This document shows, piece after piece, positions 21,894-31,215 of a stretch of 64,000 nucleotides of DNA; the stretch's first letter is position 1; every line of letters starts with the position of its first letter. Below the pieces are notes generated by a model that was given only the letters and a program-made list of their open reading frames with translations, was not told the DNA's origin and searched no databases. Source of the stretch: Trissonchulus latispiculum (Eukaryota > Nematoda > Enoplea > Enoplida > Ironidae). Made by a program: the position numbers and the translations under genes. The stretch lies in contig JASAND010018132.1 in NCBI GenBank assembly GCA_030248195.1, positions 1-64,000 of the forward strand. Direction: 5' to 3'.

Positions 21894-22760
21894 ATGTTCT
21901 GGGAACTATATAGCACAATTTCTGTGTTTTGGGCCCTAATACTGCAAGGAGCAACTTTTGTATTTTTTCTATGGAAGCGAAAAACATTTTCCGATCCTAT
22001 ATATATTTTATGGATCTTTTATGCTGCCTCGGATTGGATAAATTGTGCATCAATATTACCGCTAATGCTAAATCAAGCTATTGGCTGGATATTTCCAGAA
22101 TCGTTCATAGATTGGACTATAGTTATTAATTTTATTTTCGGCTTTTTTGCGGGATTGTATCACCAACTGCTAATAGCCATTTATCGGGGTGTAGCTATTT
22201 ATTTTCCCATACAATTTCATAATTCTAAGTCCAGCAAAAGGTTTCAGAAACTTATTTGGCTGCTTGTAGTTTTAGGTTATCCGGTGGGAATTATTGGAAC
22301 ACTCCCGCTTGCTCTAGGGTACACCGATTACATAGTGGAATTTGGTAATGACAGCGTCCAACTTTACTATTCCAACAATATAATGTACATAGTAGATGCC
22401 GTTATTTGTTACTCATTTCTAAGTTTAAGCTTGCTTATTTATGCTGGCATAAGCCTTTATTTGACTGGCAAAAGAAATAATGCTGAAGTTTCCAATATAC
22501 CTGCAAACCAGAGAAATGTGGAGAATAAACTACTGCAGACGGCCTTTTGCAGCTGGGTCATAACCTTTATAACTATATTGGCACATTCTTTGACATTTTT
22601 CTTTCCCAATGCAGCCATCGTCGAAGCTGCAATTGGGAGCGTCAATCTTTGGATTACTCCTATTTTGCACATTACTATAAACTCTTCCCTAAGAAAGGAA
22701 ATATTGAATTTGTTTTACCCAAGTAGTGTGTCCGAAATCAGTCATCATGGAGTAGCCTAG
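21894..22760 (+). CDS. Divergent rhodopsin-like seven-transmembrane receptor
   Basis: A 288-residue single-exon frame has seven hydrophobic segments at residues about 7-27, 36-60, 69-96, 114-140, 158-188, 211-236 and 240-262. These are separated by short loops, with basic cytoplasmic turns such as HNSKSSKRFQK. After helix 3, IYRGVAIYFP takes the place of the DRYxAIxxP motif, keeping the arginine and proline. Helix 7 has ITPILHITINSSLRKEI instead of NPxxY, with the usual basic helix-8 start. The short C-tail and absence of a long N-terminus fit small chemosensory-type receptors, and nematode-like or lineage-specific family-A receptors look alike at this level. Ligand unknown. The ATG follows an in-frame stop region and no intron is needed. 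Confidence 0.85.
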   Translation: MFWELYSTISVFWALILQGATFVFFLWKRKTFSDPIYILWIFYAASDWINCASILPLMLNQAIGWIFPESFIDWTIVINFIFGFFAGLYHQLLIAIYRGVAIYFPIQFHNSKSSKRFQKLIWLLVVLGYPVGIIGTLPLALGYTDYIVEFGNDSVQLYYSNNIMYIVDAVICYSFLSLSLLIYAGISLYLTGKRNNAEVSNIPANQRNVENKLLQTAFCSWVITFITILAHSLTFFFPNAAIVEAAIGSVNLWITPILHITINSSLRKEILNLFYPSSVSEISHHGVA

Positions 22761-23720
22761 TCCTTCATCTCAAATTATCCAGCATACGTGTTTCACATAT
22801 TAGCAGAATTTATGGCAGAAGTCCTAATGTTTTACACTAATCAAATGAACATTTCTTGGAAATATTCAACGCTTTGGATTAGGGTTGTTAGTTTACATGT
22901 AAAAAGTAAATATTTTTACACCTGTTGCTAACATTGTAAAAAAGTGTTAAATAGTATAAAGAAGTGTTAAAAAGTATAAAAACCATGTAAAAATTCTTCA
23001 AGTCAGATTTATTTCCAAAAGTTCTTCTGTAGCATAGTGGCACTCTAAGATTATTTAACCTACCAAAAAGAGGTGATTTAGTTATATCTTACATGTCACA
23101 GTTACGCAGGCCATTAGCTATTCGTATCAGGCTATCTTTCAGGCCAAGTTGCAAAAGATTCTCCTAAGTACCCTCCTTGGAGGCTACTTAGGAAAATGTT
23201 TAGCAGTTGTAGGAGGGAGTTAAGAGACCTCCTACACTTTCAAATTAAAAAAATTCTTCAAACTTTATTTGGCATGCTCCTAAATTAAGAGAAACGTTAA
23301 GAGTGATAGACAGCACCGCTAAGTAGTATACAAACCCGGGCTCTAGGACACTTAGCTAATAGTTTTGGCTTCTACTGGCTACACACTAGTCTTGATTCAA
23401 CCATTACTCACTAATCTTAGCCTTTAAGTGATAGCCTATGACCTGAAATGCTAACTAGCCTTAATACCCTAAGTAGTAATAAAGAACCAATTGAGCGCTC
23501 AGCAGCACACTATATCTTTATTTATTTGATAATCATATACATACAGTATTCCATCAATGCAAGTGTGTCCAGGATATACTACACGTGGTTTATCCAATCA
23601 ATACATGACCATACGCAAATGAATGAATGCCATCATCAAGTATGTAACATTTATCATCACAGGCGCACAATCCTACCTAGCATCGTTGTATTATAGTCAG
23701 TTGATGGCGCCTTCTATCAA
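22761..23720. other. No gene; small hairpin at 23162-23250
   Basis: 23162-23250 contains TCCTAAGTACCCTCCTTGG...CTACTTAGGA and GTAGGAGGGAGTTAAGAGACCTCCTAC stems, probably remnants of a foldback. The rest is AT-rich without recognised content. Confidence 0.45.
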
Positions 23721-23722
23721 TA

Positions 23723-23947
23723 TTACTCAATATGCCGTGTCCTACCTCCATGCAGTAGTATTCGCTTATAATTTTCATGCCTTAATCTGACTGCCCTGTT
23801 AAGTCCCTTTGCTGCTGTCTTATCATCACCTTCGCACTTGATACTGCACATCTTTGCCCTTAATCCTACAAACTCGCTGATTGGCTTACCCTTAACTTCA
23901 TCCTTCGTCGTCGTCCTTCTTCTGTAATCATAGTCATGATTACGCAA
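23723..23947 (-). pseudogene. Polinton/adintovirus-type polymerase C-terminal fragment
   Basis: The frame contains KDEVKGKPISEFVGLRAKM and SIKCEG...AAKGLNRAV...ENYKRIL. I recognise this as the conserved KDExxGxxIxEFVGLRxKMYS...AKG block found near the C-terminus of Polinton-associated family-B polymerases of invertebrates. Upstream polymerase motifs are missing, so this is a truncated relic. The overlapping minus-strand frame 23866-24165 has RAFLFVAFAKALAQEH, faintly like the DCGLFAIAFA block of adenain-type proteases, but lacks the catalytic cysteine. Confidence 0.5.
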
Positions 23948-24716
23948 TCATGATTGTGTAACCATCTCCAACCGCAGTGATTGTATATTGCTGTTGCACA
24001 CCATAGTTCAGTTACGTGATAGTTCAGTTTGTGCTCTTGTGCAAGAGCTTTTGCGAAGGCGACAAATAGGAATGCTCGAGGTATCACATTTATTCTGTCA
24101 GTAAATAGACTTCTACTTATTACAATGGTGGTGACTATCACTGTCACCAGTATTAGCATATTCACTTTGAATATAACTCTTCCAGCTCATCGAAATAACA
24201 TATCTGATCCTATCACTATTAGTTTACTACCAGATAGAAAGACTGAGCTAGTTCAAAATAATCTGAAGGAGACGCTCAGCGGGAAGCAGTTGCACAAGAT
24301 GCAGCAATTTATGCACAATTGTTTCAATCAAAACTGTAAAATCAGCGAAAATCCCAGCCTTCTTTGCCCTTATATGCAATATATGCAAACCCTAAGAGCA
24401 GTATAGTATGCAACTGTGTATGGCGGATGACAAACAGACATTTTTGCTAAAATTGGGAAGATGGACATTACAAGAGAAGATTTGAACAGAATATATGAGC
24501 TATGACAACCAAAGTTAATAAAAGGGATTCATGAATAAAAGGAACCGATAAACTGATAATTTTATGATGACAGCAAGACAACTAAGACAATTTTTGAAAA
24601 CGTTCTTGGCAAGATATTGATGAAGATTAGAGAAGAAGCCAGAACCTGCTAATTGATGAACTATTTGTGTAATTGTGAAACAATAAAAACAACGTTTCCG
24701 CCAATTATCAAACACG

Positions 24717-25317
24717 ATGAAAATGGCACTTATAGCTACTCCTTTTTTGAAGCTACATGATTCATTTACCTGCATAGTTGCAGCGCCAACGAAAGCTGGA
24801 AAGACTACATTCGTTTCAAAGCTATTACAGCATACGGATCAAATGATCCAACCCCAACCAGATCTACCCTATGTTACCTTTCAAAAGGGACTATTCAATT
24901 TAGATGAACTGAAATGTAACAGCCACATGAATACACTCATCGTTTTGGATGATCTCATGTCGGAAGTAACAACGGATTCGAAACTGGTGGAATTGTTTAC
25001 GCTTTGGGTGTCATCACTGGTCCTACAGCGTAATACACGTCACTCAAGACATATCCTTTGAAAGAGGACAAGCAGGGTAAATGCAAGGATAAAGCAGGAT
25101 AATTGTACTAATGAGGAATCCTGCCGACAAGCTAACTCCACTGAAGCTCGCCAAGCAAATGCATCCTGATCAAGTAGACGGTTTCATGCAAGCCTTCAAT
25201 CATGCCACAAGTAAGCCTCATGGATAGCCGCTGATTGATCTAGATCAAGCAACACCAGGAGACTTTCGACTGCGAACAAACATATTTCCAGATGAACTTA
25301 ATGAGGTGTATTTATGA
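24717..25317 (+). pseudogene. Polinton-type A32-like packaging ATPase, broken
   Basis: The first frame (24717-25061) has DSFTCIVAAPTKAGKTTF, a Walker A-like APTKAGKT with the first glycine replaced, and NTLIVLDDLMSE, a Walker B typical of the FtsK/HerA-type packaging ATPase of Polintons and adintoviruses. Homology then moves to another frame near 25005 (VIHVTQDISFERGQ). It resumes after 25110 with RNPADKLTPLKLAKQM and the family-typical DFRLRTNIFPDELNEVYL end. That last part contains an in-frame TAG at about 25227. Two frameshifts plus a stop make it a pseudogene. The enzyme would have packaged DNA into capsids. Confidence 0.72.
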
Positions 25318-25321
25318 ACTA

Positions 25322-25425
25322 TCGGCTGACTGTCCGGTATCAAACCGATAGTTAGGAGGCGAATCGATGCAGGTAAAAACCTAGGGTGCAACCATAGTCC
25401 AAAATAGAGTCCTACCTAATAAACT
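25322..25425 (-). mobile_element. LTR-end fragment related to the LTR at 52.3-52.65 kb
   Basis: The segment CTGTCCGGT...GGCGAATC-GATGCAGGT...GGGTGCAAC...TCCAAAATAGAGTCCT aligns with the reverse complement of 52545-52650 at roughly three bases in four. It starts within five bases of the ATPase pseudogene stop. It is a partial, diverged LTR in opposite orientation to the 52-kb copy. Confidence 0.5.
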
Positions 25426-25429
25426 AAGC

Positions 25430-25872
25430 CTTCCCTAATAAACTGTAAAAGGCATCGTGATTTACTATAAGAACTTACAATCTTAATAAGATGCGATCGT
25501 ACCAATAATAATCATAGGAAATACATAAAGAGACACTTTGCCCGCAGGCGGTTATACACCAAGAAAGATACACTACAACTGATTACATAAGACTGATTAC
25601 TGCCTAGACGGTTGTTATGACTCATCACGCAAAACTGATGGTTCACACACAACAGTAAGTTTGGAGCTTATGATGTCAACCACCAAATGAAACGCTACAA
25701 AAGTTCTTGAAAAGGAATGTACTGATCCGTATATGATCAGCCGATTCAGTGTAGTACTTTTTGAGTTAATCCTTTTGAAGTGATTGTTGGTTTTGCCTGT
25801 ATTAAAGACAGTTTGATCGTTGTCCAACTTTGCATCAACCAAATATATATAAGATACATAAGTCAACTCAGT
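25430..25872 (+). mobile_element. Probable 5' LTR region of Ty3/gypsy element
   Basis: Directly upstream of a primer-binding-site-like TGGTGGCCCCGACGTGA at 25873. The LTR end appears to be ...GTCAACTCA. Its start is not defined because no 3' LTR survives to compare. ATTAAA near 25800 could be the polyadenylation signal. Confidence 0.4.
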
Positions 25873-25889
25873 GGTGGCCCCGACGTGAG
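25873..25889 (+). promoter_or_regulatory. Primer-binding-site-like sequence
   Basis: TGGTGGCCCCGACGTGA begins with the obligatory TGG complementary to a tRNA CCA end, in the right place between LTR and gag. The tRNA species is not assigned. Confidence 0.45.
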
Positions 25890-26056
25890 AAATGCAGCCT
25901 ATGCTAGCTATCTGGATCCTTCTAAGGACTCTTTCTATCCTTGACCAGGGACAGTTATCAGTGGTTCTGCCGCCTTGGGGTGGTCGTGTCGCAAAATTTT
26001 TCGGGGCGTCACTACTCCAAAGCCAGAGCCCCTTCCACGGACTATTTGTGAGATAA

Positions 26057-26392
26057 AAACTTTCCGGTAAATGTGGAGGTTTCCCACCCCTGGGTATCAA
26101 TTGGTCTTCCTATGGCATTTCCCACCGCCATGCCTCGGTCCTCCGCCTGCTATTAAACACGGCAGGGGATGTCGAGACCAATCCCGGCCCAGTTACCGGA
26201 CTGAAGCAATTCAGGAAAAAGACCCTGGCCAAAGCCCTGTCCCTACTTCGGTGCAACGACCCAGAATTTCAAATGCCTGGATCAAAGGGTGAAATCATAC
26301 AGGAACTGGAAGGCGATGACTCCAAAGCGTTGGAGTTGGCCTTAAATATTTCTGAAGTCGATACCAGTCCACCGCAGTCGCCGCCAGCGCAA
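26057..26392 (+). pseudogene. Leader frame with 2A ribosome-skipping motif, N-terminal to gypsy gag
   Basis: A frame open from 26057 to TAA 26393 contains LRLLLNTAGDVETNPGP at 26141-26191. This matches the 2A consensus D(V/I)ExNPGP, with the hydrophobic LLL run and AG expected upstream. At such motifs ribosomes release the upstream peptide after NPG and continue with P. Downstream comes a basic VTGLKQFRKKTLAKAL segment and a SAP-like MPGSKGEIIQELEG stretch. No ATG precedes the 2A in this frame, so the upstream start has been lost or lies in another frame. A one-base shift near 26370 leads into the gag matrix region. Confidence 0.7.
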
Positions 26393-27382
26393 TAAACTCT
26401 GTCGCGACCAAACGATGTAAACTGCCAGATTTCTACGAAAAAGTCACGGGGACCTGGTTCAAGCAGTGCGAGGCGTTGTTGACCCACTACACAGCTGAGA
26501 TGAAAAAAGCGTCGCTCCTTGCAGTGCTGCCCACGACCGTCCTAATCGAGGGCGGAATCGACTTGAACTGGGACTTCGAAACGATGGTGAAATAGCCAAC
26601 AGTTTAGTTACATAGTCAGCAGTTTAGTTAAATAGCCAACACTTTAGCGAAATAGCCAACATTATAGCGAAATAGCCAACATTTTAGCGAAATAGCCAAA
26701 CTTTTAGCGAAAAAGCCAAACTTTTAGCGAAATAGCCAACAGTTTAGTTTATTGGCCAAACTTTTAGTTAAATAGCCAACAGTTTAGTTAAATAGCCAAC
26801 AATCGTGTCCCACCTGTGCGACAGTGACGACCGCATGCTGCGGAAATTACTGTCGGAGCAAGACCTAGGGGACAGACGACCGTCTGTCGCGTTACGGCAC
26901 CTCCAACGTTTGGCGCCAAGTAACCCCCAGCTCGTTCTGCTCCGTTTCTGCGAAGTCCTGCTGAGGCTATCAGGGTCGTCCTGGTACCCTTGTCCGATCT
27001 CGATATCGACAAATCGGCCGAAATCGCGGACAAGATGATGGAACAAATGCCCACAAAAGTCAGCAAGGTCAGAGAAAGGACACCCGAACGAGTCGGCGAC
27101 TCCAGTATCAAGGATTTGCAAGCGGCCGTTAAAGAGCTCACGAAAAAAGTCAACGCGATCAGTTCTCGTCATGAGCGTCGACGCCGTCAATCACCGTCAC
27201 CCTCTCCATCGCGGTACGCGCAAAGACCGTCATCGCGCTCTCAGTCACGTGGTCGCTTCAACCCCACAGGACCACTATTCTTCTACCATTTTTGTTTCGG
27301 AAGGCAAGCCAAAAAGTGTAATCAACCCTGCCTGTGGAACAAGTCTTTAAACGGCCAAACCTCATCCAGCAGGCAGGACTAG
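26374..27382 (+). pseudogene. Ty3/gypsy Gag, several frames, interrupted by a minisatellite
   Basis: Homologous pieces in order: KLPDFYEKVTGTWFKQCEAL (about 26412-26470), a typical gag opening; an inserted 20-bp tandem array (26591-26801); RMLRKLLSEQDLGDRRPS (about 26832-26885), the conserved LGDRKPS gag block; then SDLDIDKSAEIADKMME in a third frame from 26993. A basic SR/RS-rich tail follows, and the CFG..AKKC..PC zinc-binding motif used by this invertebrate gypsy clade in place of a CCHC knuckle (about 27277-27330). At least two frameshifts make it inactive. Confidence 0.72.
26591..26801. repeat. 20-bp minisatellite inside gag
   Basis: About 10.5 copies of AATAGCCAACAGTTTAGTTA with strict 20-bp period; variants exchange AGTTTAGTTA for ACTTTTAGCGA. 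The array splits the gag homology, and 20 is not a multiple of three, so each unit shifts frame. Confidence 0.92.
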
Positions 27383-27921
27383 ATGAGGTGAGAACTGTGT
27401 ATGCCCCTGCCAAGCCCATTGAAAAATTTCTAATTGACACAGGAAGCAAGTGCAGTTTGCTACCTAGGCATTTGTTTCCACACCGGTGTACCAAAAACCT
27501 AGCCTCAAACATCGTAGCAGCTAATTCAACACCAATTAGCTACTACGGTGAGTTGCCGCTTGACTTTTCAATTCATATCATTAACACCTTACAAGACTTT
27601 CACTGGGTTTTTAAACTGGCTGACGTAGAAGATCCAATCTTAGGCAAAGATTTTTTACAAGCAAATTCAGTAGTGGTGGATGCAACCTCAAAAAAGATTT
27701 ATACAAAGGACAAAATTAGCTTAACAGTTAACACAGTCAGATACACATCCGATGAAAGCCAAGTAAAGCAGTTGTTGCAAAGGTATGAGGACACCACTAG
27801 GCCTCAGTACAAGGTCACCAAGGGCTCAGACATGATCTATCCCTACATAACAACCGAAGGCCCGCCTAGTTTCAGTCGCCCACAGCGCCTATTCGGTGAA
27901 AAGCGAAAAAAGAATTTTTAG
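27334..27921 (+). pseudogene. Gypsy aspartic protease and start of RT connection
   Basis: Contains LIDTGSKCSLLP (about 27427-27462), the retropepsin active site DTG, followed by the second conserved region ILGKDFLQAN with its GxDxL motif (about 27640-27665). After the protease the frame runs into the protease-RT spacer (about 27790-27900) and stops at 27921, just where the next frame begins. It cleaves the Gag-Pol polyprotein in a live element. Confidence 0.78.
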
Positions 27922-27923
27922 AA

Positions 27924-28584
27924 TTGGAGAAAATGAACATAGGGTACAGAGGTGAGTCAGCTTGGGCTTCTCCACTCCACGTGGTCACAAAATCTGATGG
28001 CAGTCTCAGACCATGTGGCGATTATCGCGCATTAAACAAAAGACAATCACCGACCGCTATCCAAGCCGCACGCAGCAGATGCGGTCTCCAAATTTTCCGG
28101 TTGGACTATCTTTTCAAAGCTGGACCTAGTCAAAGCGTACCACCTAATTCCGGTAGCCAAAGAAGGTCAGCCCAAGACTGCAATCACCACCCCTTTCGGT
28201 CTATTCCTATATAGGCGAATGCCATTCGGTTTGCGGATTCATAGATTCCTGGACAGTATCCTTAAGGAAACCGACTTTGTAGGCAACTACGTTGACGATC
28301 TGCTTATAGGCAGTAAAACAAAAGAACAGCATTTCAAACAACTGGAAGAAATTTTCAAACTTTTCCATACAAATGGCTTATACATAAAGCCCACCAAGTG
28401 TCAGTTCTTCAAAGAAGAGATACAATTTCTGGGCGTCACCGTGAACAGAGATGGAATCCAACCCAGTCCTGATAAGGTGAAACTCATCCTAGGGTCTTTT
28501 CACAAAGTTCAACCGTTCTATTTGGACATGTGGTTGCATGAAAACAATTTTGAGTATGGATCTCTCCAAGTGCCGGAAATCTAA
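27924..28584 (+). pseudogene. Gypsy reverse transcriptase, 5' part only
   Basis: The first frame gives ASPLHVVTKSDGSLRPCGDYRALN (RT blocks 1-2, to about 28040). A shift moves the homology to a second frame with FSKLDLVKAYHLIPV, TAITTPFGLF and RMPFGL (blocks 3-4). Next comes the catalytic YVDD (28288-28299) and QFLGVTVNRDGIQPSPDKV. Homology ends near 28490. The connection domain, RNase H, integrase and 3' LTR are absent. The element is 3'-truncated with at least one RT frameshift. Confidence 0.85.
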
Positions 28585-28783
28585 AGAAAAGGTTCCAGCT
28601 TCGAAAGAAACGCCTTCCCGATGGCTATCTTTTATGAAATAGTTTAACGAGCAAACAAGCTCAATATTTTGAGAAAACTCTTAATTTTAGTCAAATTTTT
28701 GTCAAAATTTTTAAGTTCTGGCGAATTAAAGCTAATTTCTCAAAAACCCAATTTTTATGTTTTCTACAATGGTGTAGCAAATT

Positions 28784-28808
28784 TGTTGTTGTTGTTGTTG
28801 TTGTTGTT
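28784..28808. repeat. (TTG)n microsatellite
   Basis: Eight TTG triplets in AT-rich DNA. The surrounding 28590-29020 has no recognised gene. Confidence 0.9.
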
Positions 28809-29024
28809 TGCTGCATTAGACATCACAATGTGATGATCATCACCCGAAGGTGCAAAGTGTTAGCCAGGAAACTGGCCAGGAAATTTAACTAAATTTCAAC
28901 AGCAAATGTGCACTTTAAAAGATACGGGCCAGCATTTAAATTGCTGCTTCCCTTTCACTATAATTAGCTTGATGCAACTAATAAAATTACTAATAAATTA
29001 CCAATAAGTAAGTCTTCGGCTTAA

Positions 29025-29903
29025 GGGGGGCTACTAAAGGTTTGCCCCGACTTTGACCGATTGGCCTACTTTTTGGCGAGGGTGTAGACATGGGTGTGGT
29101 CAAAAAAATATCGGGTACTGAGATCCTAGCTGCCTTCCAGCCATGTGTAGCCATCGCGAAAAATTTTTTATGTCAACTTTAATCTTCAAAAGTTTCCAAA
29201 AACGCCGTTTTTAAGCAATGGTACCCCAGAAATCGAAAAAATCAAATTTTTTGAAATTAAAGTTTTTTGACATATTTGAACTCAGCGAAAACACCCCCAT
29301 AAAAGATTTCAGCTCGACTAGTGACGGTTTGCGACTTCTACGGCTGCAGAAATCCTCTACACAGGATCCGACAGACTGAAAATGGCGGTTTCGGCAAGTT
29401 TTTAAGATTACAGTTGACATATGTTTCACGTGGCAGAATTTCTTGCCATTTGGCTCAAATGAGTACTCCTATAGGGCCTCCTTTCATGCCAAATTACAGA
29501 CTTACAGCTCGCGCCAGTAATAAAATTTTCCTTTCGTTAGCCAAAAATTTTTAAAGTTTTGTCGAAACTTCAACTTTGACGAGCAATTCTCTTAGATGCA
29601 GATAAGATACAGACATCTAGTATTTTTCTGCAGGTAGGGACATATGTGCCAAATCATATTGGCGAGTGGCAGCTTTTAAGCTTGGGCCTAGCAGTCAGTA
29701 GAAAGTTTTAATTAATTAGGTTGGTAGTTGCGAAAAATGTTGGGTCGGGCACATAAACGCGACGGTTGTACATAGCTGGAAGGCAGCTAAGATCTCAGTA
29801 CCCGATATTTTTTGACAACACTCATGCTGTATGTCTTCGCCAAAAAGTAGGCCAATCGGGCAAAGTCGGGGCAAGTCGATTTTAGTAGCCCCCCCCCCCC
29901 CCC
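29025..29903. mobile_element. Foldback MITE with TTAA target duplication (piggyBac-like)
   Basis: TTAA (29021-29024 and 29904-29907) flanks ends GGGGGGCTACTAAA and TTTAGTAGCCCCCC. Inverted arms of about 180 bases share CTTGCCCCGACTTTG-type, CCTACTTTTTGGCGA and ATATCGGGTACTGAGAT segments. The interior of about 500 bases is non-coding. Exact TTAA duplication plus G-rich TIR starts fit piggyBac/Kolobok-type insertion. The right end has a long C run. Confidence 0.8.
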
Positions 29904-30059
29904 TTAAGTGGGCCAATCAGTGAGCAGACACGCCTTTACATAAATTATTCGTATTATGCAATGAAACACCCGAGACTTGTGGAAATCAAATTATCTATGA
30001 GGGTTGCTCTCGTAGCCAAGCGACAGCTTGTCAAAGTTAAGAATTGCACGCAATGCATA

Positions 30060-31211
30060 TGTCGCAGTAAAGTAGGACATTTAGTGATGTACTACATCCC
30101 TAGAAAATTTCAGTGATGTACTACATCACTAGTTAAGTTGTACATCGGACTTCAAAGGTCTCAAATGTACAACTTTACTGACAAATTTCAGTAATGTAGT
30201 ACATCACTGAGTGATTGTCAGTAATGTAGTACATCACTAAAACGTTTTCAGTAAATCAGTACATTTATGTTTGCTTCCTGTTTTTATGCTAAGGAGGGAG
30301 AAAATTTACAGTCTGAAGGCCTAAGTCTATTGACAAGATCTAATTAGAGAAACTTATACAATAGAAGGAATAGATTACTGTAGGGTGATTTTGAAAACTA
30401 AGTTTGGTTTAAACAATACACTATTTCTATTTGATATGTAAATGAAGTAAATCTTTAATGTTTTTCACTTACTAAGACTTAACGTTTTAAACAAAGTATT
30501 TTTGCGGTGACCTGAAACATATTCTACAACATATTGTAGATTTATTGCAGGATCCCAGCCTTCTTCCAATTTCAAAAATTAAAATGAAAAACTATGAACC
30601 TTACCATCTGCCAGCCTAGCTAAAACTAAACGTAATCTTTATGTTAGCTTATCATTTTTATAGTGGAAAGAAGAAAAGAAACACAAAAGTTAACTGTTAA
30701 ATTGAGTTTAAGTTTAAATAAGTCTAAGTTTTAGTTTAAAAAGTTTGACAAAGTCAAATATGTGCATTGCTTCAGCCAAACTCAGCTTTCAAGTTTTTAA
30801 TTCTAATGACAACTATTTTAATATCAAAATTGCCATAAAAATAGAAAAGCCGCAATAAATCGGCAGGCTGTTTTCAAAATTATCCTACAATCTGTTCTGT
30901 AATCTGTTCCTTCTATTGTTTAAATTTCTCGAATTAGATCTTGTCAATAGCCTTAGGCCTTCAGACTGTAAATTTTCTCCCTCTATAGCATAAAGACAGA
31001 AAGCAAACATAAATGTACTGATTTACTGAAAACGTTTTAGTGATGTACTACATCACTGGCAATCACTCAGTGATGTACTACATTACTGACATTTGCCAGT
31101 AAAGTTGTACATTCGAGACCTTTGAAGTCCGATGTACAACTTGAATGTAGTACATCACTGAAATTTTCTAGGGATGTAGTACATCACTAAATGTACTACT
31201 TTACCGCGACA
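30060..31211. mobile_element. Foldback element with palindromic modules, CATA target duplication
   Basis: Termini TGTCGCAGTAAAGTAG / CTACTTTACCGCGACA lie between CATA repeats (30056-30059, 31212-31215). Arms of about 320 bases each hold four or five copies of the 19-base palindrome AGTGATGTA-G-TACATCACT or variants. The central 500 bases are AT-rich without coding potential. It is non-autonomous; superfamily not assigned. Confidence 0.82.
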
Positions 31212-31215
31212 CATA

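Noticed and set aside
24029..24406. 125-codon plus-strand frame as a Polinton gene
   Set aside because: No motif of capsid, protease or integrase could be recognised; it overlaps the minus-strand relic frames.
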